DNA of 64,000 nucleotides from JAYFNU01 sp964458545 (GTDB taxonomy: Bacteria; Bacillota; Clostridia; Oscillospirales; Ruminococcaceae), in the NCBI GenBank assembly GCA_964458545.1, contig CAYWJF010000001.1:22445-86444 (forward strand), written 5' to 3'. Shown in pieces: positions 43,506 through 51,444 of this stretch. A model generated the notes under the pieces. That model was given only the letters and a program-made list of their open reading frames with translations, did no database searches and had not been told where the DNA came from. Positions within the stretch are counted from its first letter, which is position 1. Each line of letters starts with the position of its first letter. The translations under genes were made by a program, and so were the position numbers.

Positions 43506-43529
43506 GTGTATACACCGTATACACAATAT
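43501..43529. promoter_or_regulatory. 29-bp palindromic operator of the GntR regulator
   Basis: Perfect inverted repeat ATATTGTGTATAC-ACC-GTATACACAATAT (13-bp arms, 3-bp spacer). It covers the -10 and the start site of the operon that encodes a YtrA-type GntR repressor, so it is the likely autoregulatory site. Confidence 0.88.
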
Positions 43530-43545
43530 TGAAAGGACTGGTGTT

Positions 43546-44388
43546 ATGGAAATCTTAAAAGTAACAAATCTTCGCAAGGAATATGAAAGCTTTACGCTAA
43601 AGGACGTTTCCTTCTCGCTCGACAAGGGCTACATAATGGGCTTCATCGGACGTAACGGCGCGGGTAAAACGACGACGCTCAAAACGATGTTCAACCTTGT
43701 TCACCGAAACGGCGGCGAGGTGGAGATGTTCGGCAAGGACTTTTTTGAAAACGAGCTTTACTGCAAGCAGCATTCGTCGTTTATGCTCGGCGGTGTTAAC
43801 TATTATTTGAATAAAAAGCTAAAAACCATCACAGATGTTGTAAAACGCTTCTATGACGAGTGGAACGACGAGGCATACAACAAGTATATGGAGCAGTTCA
43901 AGCTTTTGGACAACAAATGCGTAAGCGAGCTGTCCGAGGGTATGAAGGTCAAGTACGGTCTTGCTCTCGCAATGTCGCACAACGCGAAGCTTCTTGTACT
44001 CGACGAGCCGACGAGCGGACTCGACCCCGTCTCCCGCGACGAGCTTATCGATATCTTCCAGCAGCTTATCTCGGACGGCGAAAGAAGCATCTTCTTCTCA
44101 ACGCATATTACCTCAGACCTTGAGAAATGCGCGGACTTCATAACCTACATAAAGGATGGCGAAATCCTCGCCTCCTGCGAGAAGGAAACGCTTATCGACG
44201 GTTACCGCATAGTTCAGGGCAAGAAGAGCCAGCTTGCGCCTGAGCTTGAAAAGGTTCTTATCGGCGTTAAGGAAAACGCCTTCGGCTGGACGGCGCTTGT
44301 CAAAAGCGAGAACATAGGCGTCTGCAAGGGACTTGAGATAGAAAAGCCCGACCTTGAGACAATTATGGTTCATATTGAAAAGGAGTAA
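43546..44388 (+). CDS. ABC transporter ATP-binding protein
   Basis: ATPase of an ABC transporter of unknown substrate. 280 residues from the ATG at 43546 (AAAGGA upstream): Walker A GRNGAGKTTTLK, signature LSEGMKVKYGLALA, Walker B LLVLDEPTSGLDP, H-loop in FFSTHIT. The signature is LSEGM in place of LSGGQ, common in the YtrB/BcrA-like exporters. It is followed by its permease and a GntR regulator, the layout of ytr-type operons that respond to cell-envelope antibiotics or lantibiotics. Confidence 0.9.
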   Translation: MEILKVTNLRKEYESFTLKDVSFSLDKGYIMGFIGRNGAGKTTTLKTMFNLVHRNGGEVEMFGKDFFENELYCKQHSSFMLGGVNYYLNKKLKTITDVVKRFYDEWNDEAYNKYMEQFKLLDNKCVSELSEGMKVKYGLALAMSHNAKLLVLDEPTSGLDPVSRDELIDIFQQLISDGERSIFFSTHITSDLEKCADFITYIKDGEILASCEKETLIDGYRIVQGKKSQLAPELEKVLIGVKENAFGWTALVKSENIGVCKGLEIEKPDLETIMVHIEKE

Positions 44389-44393
44389 CGGAA

Positions 44394-45050
44394 ATGATTA
44401 TTGATTTACTGAGAAAAGAGTTTAAGCTCTCCTTACACGTAACCTCCTATCTGTTCCTCGCCTTCGGGCTTATGCTGTTAATTCCGAGCTATCCCTACTA
44501 TGTAGCTTTTATCTATACCTGTCTTGCGGTTTTCTTTACCTTTTTAAACTGCCGCGAAAACCATGATATCTTCTTCTCCTCCACTCTGCCTGTAAAAAAG
44601 AGCGATATTGTGCTGGCGCGCTGTCTTTCTACCGCCGCCATTCAGGTGCTAACCCTTATTGTAGCTGTACCCTTCGCGATAATAGGCATAAAGATTAACC
44701 CCGTGGGCTATAACGAGGTTGGCATTGAAGCGAATGTCGCGTTCTTTGGTATCGCCTTTGTAATGCTCGCTATCTTCAATTTAGTATACTTCCCGAATTT
44801 CTATAAGACAGGCAGTAAGATAGGAAAGCCGCTTGTGCTCGCGAGCATTCCCACGGCTATCTTCGTTATCGCCGCTGAGGTTGCTATACAGATGGTTCCC
44901 TCCCTTAAAGCGAGCCTTGACACCACCGAGCCCGCGCTTGTAGTAAAGCAGATACCAATACTTATTGCGGGTATGGTAATATACGCTTTAGCAATGCTCC
45001 TCGCCTACAAGCTCTCGGCAAAGAAGTTTGAGCAAGTAGACATTAAGTAA
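44394..45050 (+). CDS. ABC-2 type permease
   Basis: Membrane part of the same ABC transporter. 218 residues with six predicted helices and a cytoplasmic loop containing HDIFFSSTLPVKKSDIVLARCL, the block seen in the ABC2_membrane_5 family of Firmicutes exporters. Starts 6 bp after the ATPase and overlaps the regulator by 1 bp. Substrate unknown. Confidence 0.85.
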   Translation: MIIDLLRKEFKLSLHVTSYLFLAFGLMLLIPSYPYYVAFIYTCLAVFFTFLNCRENHDIFFSSTLPVKKSDIVLARCLSTAAIQVLTLIVAVPFAIIGIKINPVGYNEVGIEANVAFFGIAFVMLAIFNLVYFPNFYKTGSKIGKPLVLASIPTAIFVIAAEVAIQMVPSLKASLDTTEPALVVKQIPILIAGMVIYALAMLLAYKLSAKKFEQVDIK

Positions 45051-45415
45051 TGGACGTAACTATTCTGAACACCTCGGACAAACCAATCTATCAACAGCTT
45101 TATGAACAGATTTCCGCGCAGATAATGCGCGGCGAGCTGGAAAGCGACAGCTGTTTGCCACCCATAAGAACGGTAGCGGCGGAGCTTAGGATAAGCGTTA
45201 TTACCGTGAAAAAGGCGTGGGAGGAGCTTGAACGCTTAGGCTTTATCTACACCATAATCGGAAAGGGCTGTTTCATTGCGCCGCTGCATCCAAAGGAGCT
45301 TGACGACAAGCGTATGAAGATAGCCGAAAAGCGGATAAAGAAGGACGCCGCCGACTATAAGGAGCTTGGGCTTTCTCTCGAGGATATAAAAAAATTGTTT
45401 GATAAACTGTATTAA
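45050..45415 (+). CDS. GntR-family transcriptional regulator (YtrA subfamily)
   Basis: Probable repressor of its own operon. 121 residues: winged helix at about 10-75 (PIYQQLYEQISAQIMRGEL, LPPIRTVAAELRISVITVKKAWEELERLG) and a short C-terminal helical tail (about 78-121), which is the YtrA-type size rather than the 240-residue FadR or HutC types. YtrA regulators usually sense cell-wall stress through their small dimerisation tail. Confidence 0.93.
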   Translation: MDVTILNTSDKPIYQQLYEQISAQIMRGELESDSCLPPIRTVAAELRISVITVKKAWEELERLGFIYTIIGKGCFIAPLHPKELDDKRMKIAEKRIKKDAADYKELGLSLEDIKKLFDKLY

Positions 45416-45418
45416 ATG

Positions 45419-45452
45419 ACAAATACTTCGCTTTAATAAGCGAAGTATTTGT
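45419..45452 (+). terminator. Terminator of the ABC-GntR operon
   Basis: 15-bp perfect stem ACAAATACTTCGCTT with a 4-nt loop, followed by a run of T. Confidence 0.93.
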
Positions 45453-45511
45453 TTTTTTTGTTAGGATATTGTACAATAATAACAAATAATGTGCTGGAGT
45501 TGCTTACAGGT

Positions 45512-47407
45512 ATGAAGAATATAGCGATTTTCGTTTCACATTGGTCAGAGGAGCAGGCGAAGTACTTCCTTGAGGGCGCGAAAAGGCGCACTCTCGAGGG
45601 TGGTATTAAGGTCTCTATGTTTTCCTCGTACGGTGACTTTGAAGGCGACAAGCCGGTGAATTTCGGTGAGTATAATATTTTTAATCTTCCCGACCTCTCG
45701 CTTTTTGACGGCGCTGTAATTGTGGCAAACTCCATATATGACAAAAAGGTGCTTGAAAACCTCGTAAACCACATAAACGCCTATAATATTCCACTTATAC
45801 TCGCGGATTACGACCTCGGCGACGGCAGAGCATATTTTGTCGGCGTAGATAACTATGACGGAATATGTCAGGTAGTTGAGCATCTAATAACCAAGCACAA
45901 ATGCAAAAAGCTTCACTTTATTTCGGGACCCGATGCGGATAGGGAGAATATCCAGCGCCAGAAGGCGTTTTTGGATACCACCGCGAAGTACGGTATTTCA
46001 AAGGAAGATATCGTAATAATTTCAGGAAGATATCAGTTTGACGACGGTCTTTCCGCCGGCGCGAGATATGTTTCAGGTCAGCTGCCTCTACCAGACGCGA
46101 TAGTATGCGCCAACGACTTTATGGCGGCGGGCGTCTGCGACGTTCTCGGCGATAACGGCATAAATGTGCCCGACGACGTTATTGTAACGGGATTTGATAA
46201 CTACGAGTTTTCTCAGCATTATAAAATAAAATTCACCACCTTTGACAGACCGAAGGAAGAGCTCGGCTATATCTGTCTTGACACTATGCTGCGTATTGCC
46301 GAGGGTGAGGAAATTGAACGGCAAAACCCCATTCGCGGACGCTTGGTTCTCGCGGAAAGCTGCGGCTGCAACGAGGAACAGTATGAAAGCAACCTTGACT
46401 ATATTAGGCGAATATACATTAACAACGTAACAAGCAATAACACCTATTCGGTTACTAAGGAGCTTACAGATACCCTGCTTTCAGCTAAGGATTTCGAAAC
46501 CATGCTTATCGCGCTGAATAAGTTTAGCACTACCTTCTTTTCAAACGCGCCGCTTCTCGTTATAGACGACGGCTTTTATAAATCCATGTTCCGCTCAAGC
46601 GATGATAAGCGGCTTATGCGCGGCTATTCGGAAAAGTCGCACCTATTCTATTTTAACGACGGCTCCGACAAGCTAAACGAAATCCCCTTCCCCACAAGAG
46701 AGCTTATTCCCGAGGAGATGACAAAGCTTCGCGAAAACAGCTTTAACTTCTTTATGCCGCTACACTTTCAGGGCAAGAATATGGGCTATGTCGTAACCGA
46801 CGCGTATTTCCTACAGCTAACTACCTCACTTCGAGTAAACATTATGTCCTCGCTCGGAAACGCCTTCGAGAATATGCACCAGCGCACAATACTAAACCGC
46901 TACAGCAAGAAGTTCCAAACCCTTGCGCTTATTGATTCCTTCACGGGGCTTTACAACCGTTTGGGCTTTAAGGAGTACGGCGAAAAGCTGTATGAGGAAT
47001 GTACTAAACGCGAAGACGACTTCTTTGTGCTCTTCATTGACATTGACGGTCTTAAATGGATAAACGACCATTTAGGTCACGAGTTCGGTGATATCGCCAT
47101 TAATAAGATAGCTCAGGCTATCACCTCAAGCTGTCCCGACAAAGCGCTTCCCATACGCTTCGGCGGTGACGAGTTTATTGTGCTCGGTCCCGGCTGCGCC
47201 GACGTTGCCTCGTCGCTCGCGGACGAGATAAGCGGGCGGCTTACGGCTATTAACGAAAACGAGGAGCTCGGTTTTACCCTTTCGGTAAGCTTCGGCTTCC
47301 GCACCTGCGACAAAAACGAAAAGTGCTTGCTTTCAGACCTCATTAGCGAAGCGGACAGAGAGATGTATGTAGCGAAGCAGAAGAAAAAGGCCGACAGACA
47401 AAGCTAA
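45512..47407 (+). CDS. Diguanylate cyclase with LacI/sugar-binding-type sensor domain
   Basis: Predicted c-di-GMP synthase that senses a small ligand in the cytoplasm. 631 residues: LacI-like periplasmic-binding-protein fold without a helix-turn-helix (about 1-290; NIPLILADYDLG, KKLHFISGPDADREN, PDAIVCANDFMAAGVCDVLG), a middle GAF-like region (about 310-450), and GGDEF domain with an intact RFGGDEF near residue 545, so it should be active. The RxxD inhibitory site five residues before it is absent. No membrane helix. The start ATG at 45512 has a GGAG 12 bases upstream, a loose spacing; earlier starts fall inside the preceding terminator. Confidence 0.88.
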   Translation: MKNIAIFVSHWSEEQAKYFLEGAKRRTLEGGIKVSMFSSYGDFEGDKPVNFGEYNIFNLPDLSLFDGAVIVANSIYDKKVLENLVNHINAYNIPLILADYDLGDGRAYFVGVDNYDGICQVVEHLITKHKCKKLHFISGPDADRENIQRQKAFLDTTAKYGISKEDIVIISGRYQFDDGLSAGARYVSGQLPLPDAIVCANDFMAAGVCDVLGDNGINVPDDVIVTGFDNYEFSQHYKIKFTTFDRPKEELGYICLDTMLRIAEGEEIERQNPIRGRLVLAESCGCNEEQYESNLDYIRRIYINNVTSNNTYSVTKELTDTLLSAKDFETMLIALNKFSTTFFSNAPLLVIDDGFYKSMFRSSDDKRLMRGYSEKSHLFYFNDGSDKLNEIPFPTRELIPEEMTKLRENSFNFFMPLHFQGKNMGYVVTDAYFLQLTTSLRVNIMSSLGNAFENMHQRTILNRYSKKFQTLALIDSFTGLYNRLGFKEYGEKLYEECTKREDDFFVLFIDIDGLKWINDHLGHEFGDIAINKIAQAITSSCPDKALPIRFGGDEFIVLGPGCADVASSLADEISGRLTAINENEELGFTLSVSFGFRTCDKNEKCLLSDLISEADREMYVAKQKKKADRQS

Positions 47408-47438
47408 AAGCATACGCGAAGTTTAACTTGAATATAAC

Positions 47439-47467
47439 AAAAGACCCGCCGAGTAGGCGGGTCTTTT
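47439..47467. terminator. Bidirectional terminator
   Basis: AAAAGACCCGCC / GGCGGGTCTTTT stem with a 5-nt loop between the diguanylate cyclase and the convergent aconitase X operon. Confidence 0.92.
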
Positions 47468-47477
47468 CTGCTGTATT

Positions 47478-47921
47478 TTAGCCTATTGTAACCGTGCCGT
47501 CGGGCGAGACTGTAATAAGGTCGCCCTCCTTAACGGAACTTAAGAACTCGTCGCCAAGACTGTCAACTACGGGCATCTCCGCGTCTGTCCAGACGTCCGC
47601 GAGCACCGCGCCCGCCGCGGCGAGAGAATCTATTGGCTTGCTGAAGAGCATACAGGCGGGGTATCTTCCGAAGGACGCCGCCGTGTAAAGAACAAGCCCG
47701 CCCGTCGTAGAGCCTATCGTCTGCGGAAGGCAGAGCGCCGTGCCCTTCATAGCCTTTCCGTAAAGGTCGGCGTTATTCTGGTCGGAGCAAACCGCCTTTT
47801 CGTCGCCGAACATAAGCGATTTCTGGTAGCTCGCAAGGGTGTTGAAGCCGCCGTGGCTCACAAGCGCGGGAGCGCTTACGCTTCCCGCTACTATGGGTCT
47901 GCCCTTAAAGGTTTTTGCCAT
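47478..47921 (-). CDS. Aconitase X small (swivel) subunit
   Basis: Swivel domain of a two-part aconitase X (AcnX, DUF126 family). 147 residues with APALVSHGGFNT, GTALCLPQTIGSTTGGLVLY (a Ser at the active-site position, S71) and AAGAVLADVWTDAEMPVV. AcnX enzymes studied elsewhere dehydrate cis-3-hydroxy-L-proline (bacteria) or mevalonate-5-phosphate (archaea). It starts 1 bp after the large subunit and has to pair with it. The substrate here is unknown. Confidence 0.85.
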   Translation of the reverse strand: MAKTFKGRPIVAGSVSAPALVSHGGFNTLASYQKSLMFGDEKAVCSDQNNADLYGKAMKGTALCLPQTIGSTTGGLVLYTAASFGRYPACMLFSKPIDSLAAAGAVLADVWTDAEMPVVDSLGDEFLSSVKEGDLITVSPDGTVTIG

Positions 47922-47922
47922 A

Positions 47923-49203
47923 TCAGTTGCCTCCCTTCGAGATAAGCGCGAGCAGCTCAGCGTCGGTATAATAGCGCGCCGCTGAGTATGTACGCAGCTT
48001 GTTCGAGTTGGTGATTACAGGCTGCTTTCCGCAGATAGGGTTGTTCATATACATTAGCGGGCAGATATACGAAAGGGTTACGCCCATATCGCAAAGCTTC
48101 TTGTAGTCATCCGTCTTAATAAACTCCTTTTGAACGGGAGCGGACGAGGTGAATACGGTAGGTATCGCTACCTTCTTTCTTCCCGCCGCCGCAAGCGACG
48201 CTGAAAGCTTCGCCGTCCAGTCGTGTAGCTGTCCGAGCGAGAGGTGTGGGCAGCCGACAAAGGCGAGCTTCGGCTTAGCCGAGGGGTTCTTCCATATAAC
48301 GGGATAGCTGTCCTTAACACGCTTAAGCTCCGCTTCGTCAATAACGTAGGTCTTCGCGCCCTTCGCGATAAGCTTTTCCTTTTGCTCCTTCGCCTCAGGG
48401 GTAAGCCCGTCGATATGGTAAAGACCCACCGCGCCGTTGGAGGCAGTCGCCGCGCCGAAATCCTTAAGGTATGCTGTATTTTCGGCGTTAAGCTCGTTTC
48501 CGAGGAAGCAATCAAGCCCCTTGACGTAAGGAACGTCCTCCATTACCTTCATACCTATTGCACTGCCGAGTATCTGCGCTTCGGGCTTTTCCTTCGTTTT
48601 TACCTCTACTACCCACGTTGCCTTGCGCCCCTCGTCGGTAAGCAGACCGAAGTAAGGCACATAGCCCGCTATACTTCCAAAAAGCTCGATAATGCCTGAG
48701 TTTCTGTTGCACCGCGCGCCGAGAACGCTGTTAGCGTAAACCACTGCGCTGCTCTCCGCCCAGCTTAGCACCTCGCCTTTTTCGGGCTTGTTGCCGCACT
48801 CGTCGAGATAGCAGGTGCAGCTAAAGGCGTCGTCGGACAGAAGCCCCATCTTCTCAAGCTGCTTTTCGTAATCGCTTTGCGCGCCGTACATAACCTTAAA
48901 AACAATGTCGCCAATAAGATTAGACGGTACCTTTTTATCTACGGGGCGGGGGTCTATCGTGAACTTCTGCCCCGACAGCGCGCCGCCCTCAATAAGGGTA
49001 TCCATTAATCCGTAAACGGGCTTCATTACAGACAGCCCGAAGCTTGTAACTAAATGACCGTATTTACTTGTGACGGGCACAAGCTTGGTCGCGCCGAAGA
49101 TTTCGCCGTAACGCACAAGGGTTTTCATTACCTTTGCGACGGTTTCGCCCTTCGCGCCGTCCAGCAGCGCTTGCTGCTCCTTTGTAAGTTTCATCTCTGA
49201 CAT
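47923..49203 (-). CDS. Aconitase X large (catalytic) subunit
   Basis: Catalytic part of AcnX (DUF521 family), a presumed Fe-S hydrolyase. 426 residues with family blocks CTCYLDECGNKPEKGE (about 129-144), WAESSAVVYANSVLGARCNRNSG (148-170) and VGCPHLSLGQL (316-326), and C-terminal cysteines in YICPLMYMNNPIC. Usual family forms read CTPY and GARTNREGG, so this is a divergent member with Cys in place of Pro and Thr. Candidate cluster ligands are C129/C131, C318 and C381/C391. It lies between the flavoenzyme and the swivel subunit. Confidence 0.87.
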   Translation of the reverse strand: MSEMKLTKEQQALLDGAKGETVAKVMKTLVRYGEIFGATKLVPVTSKYGHLVTSFGLSVMKPVYGLMDTLIEGGALSGQKFTIDPRPVDKKVPSNLIGDIVFKVMYGAQSDYEKQLEKMGLLSDDAFSCTCYLDECGNKPEKGEVLSWAESSAVVYANSVLGARCNRNSGIIELFGSIAGYVPYFGLLTDEGRKATWVVEVKTKEKPEAQILGSAIGMKVMEDVPYVKGLDCFLGNELNAENTAYLKDFGAATASNGAVGLYHIDGLTPEAKEQKEKLIAKGAKTYVIDEAELKRVKDSYPVIWKNPSAKPKLAFVGCPHLSLGQLHDWTAKLSASLAAAGRKKVAIPTVFTSSAPVQKEFIKTDDYKKLCDMGVTLSYICPLMYMNNPICGKQPVITNSNKLRTYSAARYYTDAELLALISKGGN

Positions 49204-49228
49204 ATTACCCTCCGTTCAGATTTTATGC

Positions 49229-51283
49229 TTATAGCGACATAGCGACGTCCCATGCGCGCCACACCACGGTGCGAAGGTTTCCGACCTTCTCGGCGTCGCC
49301 CACAACGTGGATATGCGGTCCGCCCTCGGTGAGCGGCGCGGGCTTGTAGCCGACGGACATAATTACGCTGTCGGCGTCCAGCTTAAAGCTCTTTCCGTCC
49401 TTGCCAGCGACTATAACGCCGTCGTCGAGAACCTCAACAAGCTTAGTTTCGAGATAAACGGGAACCTTGTTGGCGTTAAAGAAATCGCGAAGATAGCTTG
49501 AGTTTGCAAGACACACTCCCTTAACGGCGATAAGGTCGTCCTTCATCTCGACGATTTCGGGTTTCTTGCCCTGCAAGTAGAGGTCGTAGGCTATTTCACA
49601 TCCAGTAAGTCCGCCGCCGATAATGACGACCTTCTTTCCGACCTTCTGGTTTCCGAGAAGATAATCCACCGCCTCAATGCCCTTTTCGGCACCCTTGACG
49701 GGAAGGCTCTTCGCTACGGAGCCTGTAGCGACTATAACCTCGTCCGCGCCGAGCGACATATCCTTAACCTCGGTATTAAGCTTAACGGTAATGTTCTTGT
49801 CCTTCGCTATCTCGCGCTTATACCATTCAATTAGCTCGCGGTCCTTCTCCTTAAAGGAAGGTGCCGCCGCCGCTATAAACACGCCGCCGAGCCTGTCGCT
49901 CTTTTCGTATATCGTTACCTTGTGCCCGCGCTTAGCCGCGACGCGCGCGACCTCCATACCGCCAATGCCTCCGCCGATAACCGCAATGGTTTTCGGCTTC
50001 TTCGCGGGCTCTATCTTATACTTTTTGCTCTGCATAGTTTCAGGGTTAAGCGCGCAGCGCGCCATACCTGCTGTATCCGAAAGGTCTTGGTCGTTCGCCA
50101 CGCCCTTGTAGTGGGTCATATTGAAACAGGCGTTGTGGCAGCATATACAAGGCTGAATATCCTCAAGCCGCCCGCTCATAAGCTTAGTGACCCACGCGCC
50201 GTCGGTAAGGAACTGGCGGGCAAAGCCCACTCCGTCTATCTTCCCCTCGGCTACCGCTTTCGCGCCGATTTCGGGCTCCATTCGACCCGCGCAGACCACA
50301 GGAATATCTACAAACTTCTTGATATGCTCTACGTCCTCAAGGTTGCAGTTCTGCGGCATATATTGCGGCGGGTGAGCCCAATACCAAGCGTCGTAGGTGC
50401 CGTTATCGGCGTTAAGCATATCGTAGCCAGCGTCCTGCAGGTACTTCGCCGCCTTCTCGCTTTCCGCCATATCGCGCCCGACCTCGTCGTACTTTTCGCC
50501 GGGCACCGCGCCCTCGCAGAAGCCCTTTGTTTTCGACACGACCGAATAGCGAAGAGACACGGGGAAATCCTCGCCGCAAGCTGTTTTTATCGCCTTTACA
50601 ACGTCGGTTGGGAAACGGTAACGGTTCTCGAACGAGCCGCCGTATTCGTCGGTGCGCTTGTTGGTGTACTTTAGCGTAAACTGGTCGAGAAGATAGCCCT
50701 CGTGAACGGCGTGTACCTCAACGCCGTCTACGCCCGCCTCCTTACAAAGGCGCGCCGTCTCCGCGAAGGCGAAAACCATATGCTCAATCTCCTTGACGGT
50801 GAGCGCGCGGCAGGTAACGCTGTCGTCCCAGCGGTTAGGAAGCTCGCTCGGGCTTGCGCAGAGAAGGTCAGCGTTAACAATAGGGCTTGCTATCTTGCCG
50901 ACGAATTTATTCTTCATAAGCATTACCATAGGCGTGGTAATGGCGAAGGAGCGTCCGAAGCCGGCGGTAAGCTGAATGAATATCTTAGCGCCTGTCTTGT
51001 GGAACTCGACAAGATACTCCTTTAATTCTTTAAACATCTTCTTGTTCTTGTAAAGCCAGCGTCCGCCGATTGTATCGAAGAGCGGCGCAATACCGGGTAT
51101 AATTAACCCGACGTTATTCTTCGCGCGTTCCATAAAAAACGCCGCCGCTTCCTTATCGAAATGGTTTGGCTCCATCCAGCCGAAGAGCGAGGTGCCTCCC
51201 ATAGGACACAGAACTATTCTGTTCTTTATCTCAACGTCCCGTATCCTCCAAGGCGTAAATAAGGGTTCGTACTTTTTGTCCAT
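49229..51283 (-). CDS. Old-yellow-enzyme/2,4-dienoyl-CoA-reductase-like Fe-S flavoprotein
   Basis: Predicted NAD(P)H-dependent reductase of an activated C=C bond. 684 residues: FMN TIM barrel (about 1-370; PLFTPWRIRDVEIKNRIV, GVDGVEVHAVHEGYL, DEYGGSFENRYRF), a 4Fe-4S site C379-x2-C382-x3-C386-x23-C410, then an FAD/NAD(P) domain (VIGGGIGGMEVA near 435, VIIGGGLTGCEIA near 565). Domain order matches FadH and bile-acid BaiCD/BaiH reductases. The spacer before the last cysteine is longer than the 11 residues usual in FadH. Co-transcription with AcnX suggests it reduces the dehydration product. Confidence 0.88.
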   Translation of the reverse strand: MDKKYEPLFTPWRIRDVEIKNRIVLCPMGGTSLFGWMEPNHFDKEAAAFFMERAKNNVGLIIPGIAPLFDTIGGRWLYKNKKMFKELKEYLVEFHKTGAKIFIQLTAGFGRSFAITTPMVMLMKNKFVGKIASPIVNADLLCASPSELPNRWDDSVTCRALTVKEIEHMVFAFAETARLCKEAGVDGVEVHAVHEGYLLDQFTLKYTNKRTDEYGGSFENRYRFPTDVVKAIKTACGEDFPVSLRYSVVSKTKGFCEGAVPGEKYDEVGRDMAESEKAAKYLQDAGYDMLNADNGTYDAWYWAHPPQYMPQNCNLEDVEHIKKFVDIPVVCAGRMEPEIGAKAVAEGKIDGVGFARQFLTDGAWVTKLMSGRLEDIQPCICCHNACFNMTHYKGVANDQDLSDTAGMARCALNPETMQSKKYKIEPAKKPKTIAVIGGGIGGMEVARVAAKRGHKVTIYEKSDRLGGVFIAAAAPSFKEKDRELIEWYKREIAKDKNITVKLNTEVKDMSLGADEVIVATGSVAKSLPVKGAEKGIEAVDYLLGNQKVGKKVVIIGGGLTGCEIAYDLYLQGKKPEIVEMKDDLIAVKGVCLANSSYLRDFFNANKVPVYLETKLVEVLDDGVIVAGKDGKSFKLDADSVIMSVGYKPAPLTEGGPHIHVVGDAEKVGNLRTVVWRAWDVAMSL

Positions 51284-51330
51284 TAATTTGCTCCCTTCAT
51301 AGGCTTTTTTTGTTTAAAAGCTACTAATAC

Positions 51331-51359
51331 ATTCTACAACAAACCCGCCTTTTATTCAA
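51331..51359 (-). promoter_or_regulatory. Promoter of the ene-reductase/AcnX operon
   Basis: Minus strand TTGAAT (51354-51359), 17-bp spacer, TAGAAT (51331-51336); leader of about 40 nt. Confidence 0.65.
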
Positions 51360-51393
51360 TCTGTATTTTATGGTACAAGGTACAAAGAAAACA

Positions 51394-51425
51394 GGGGAAT
51401 AACGGTCAAAACGACCATATTCCCC
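51394..51425 (-). terminator. Terminator of the HPt-phosphodiesterase operon
   Basis: GGGGAATA / TATTCCCC outer stem with inner GGTC / GACC pairs, followed on the minus strand by TGTTTTCTTTG, downstream of the EAL fragment. Confidence 0.7.
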
Positions 51426-51444
51426 CGTCGTAAGTTTTGTTCTG

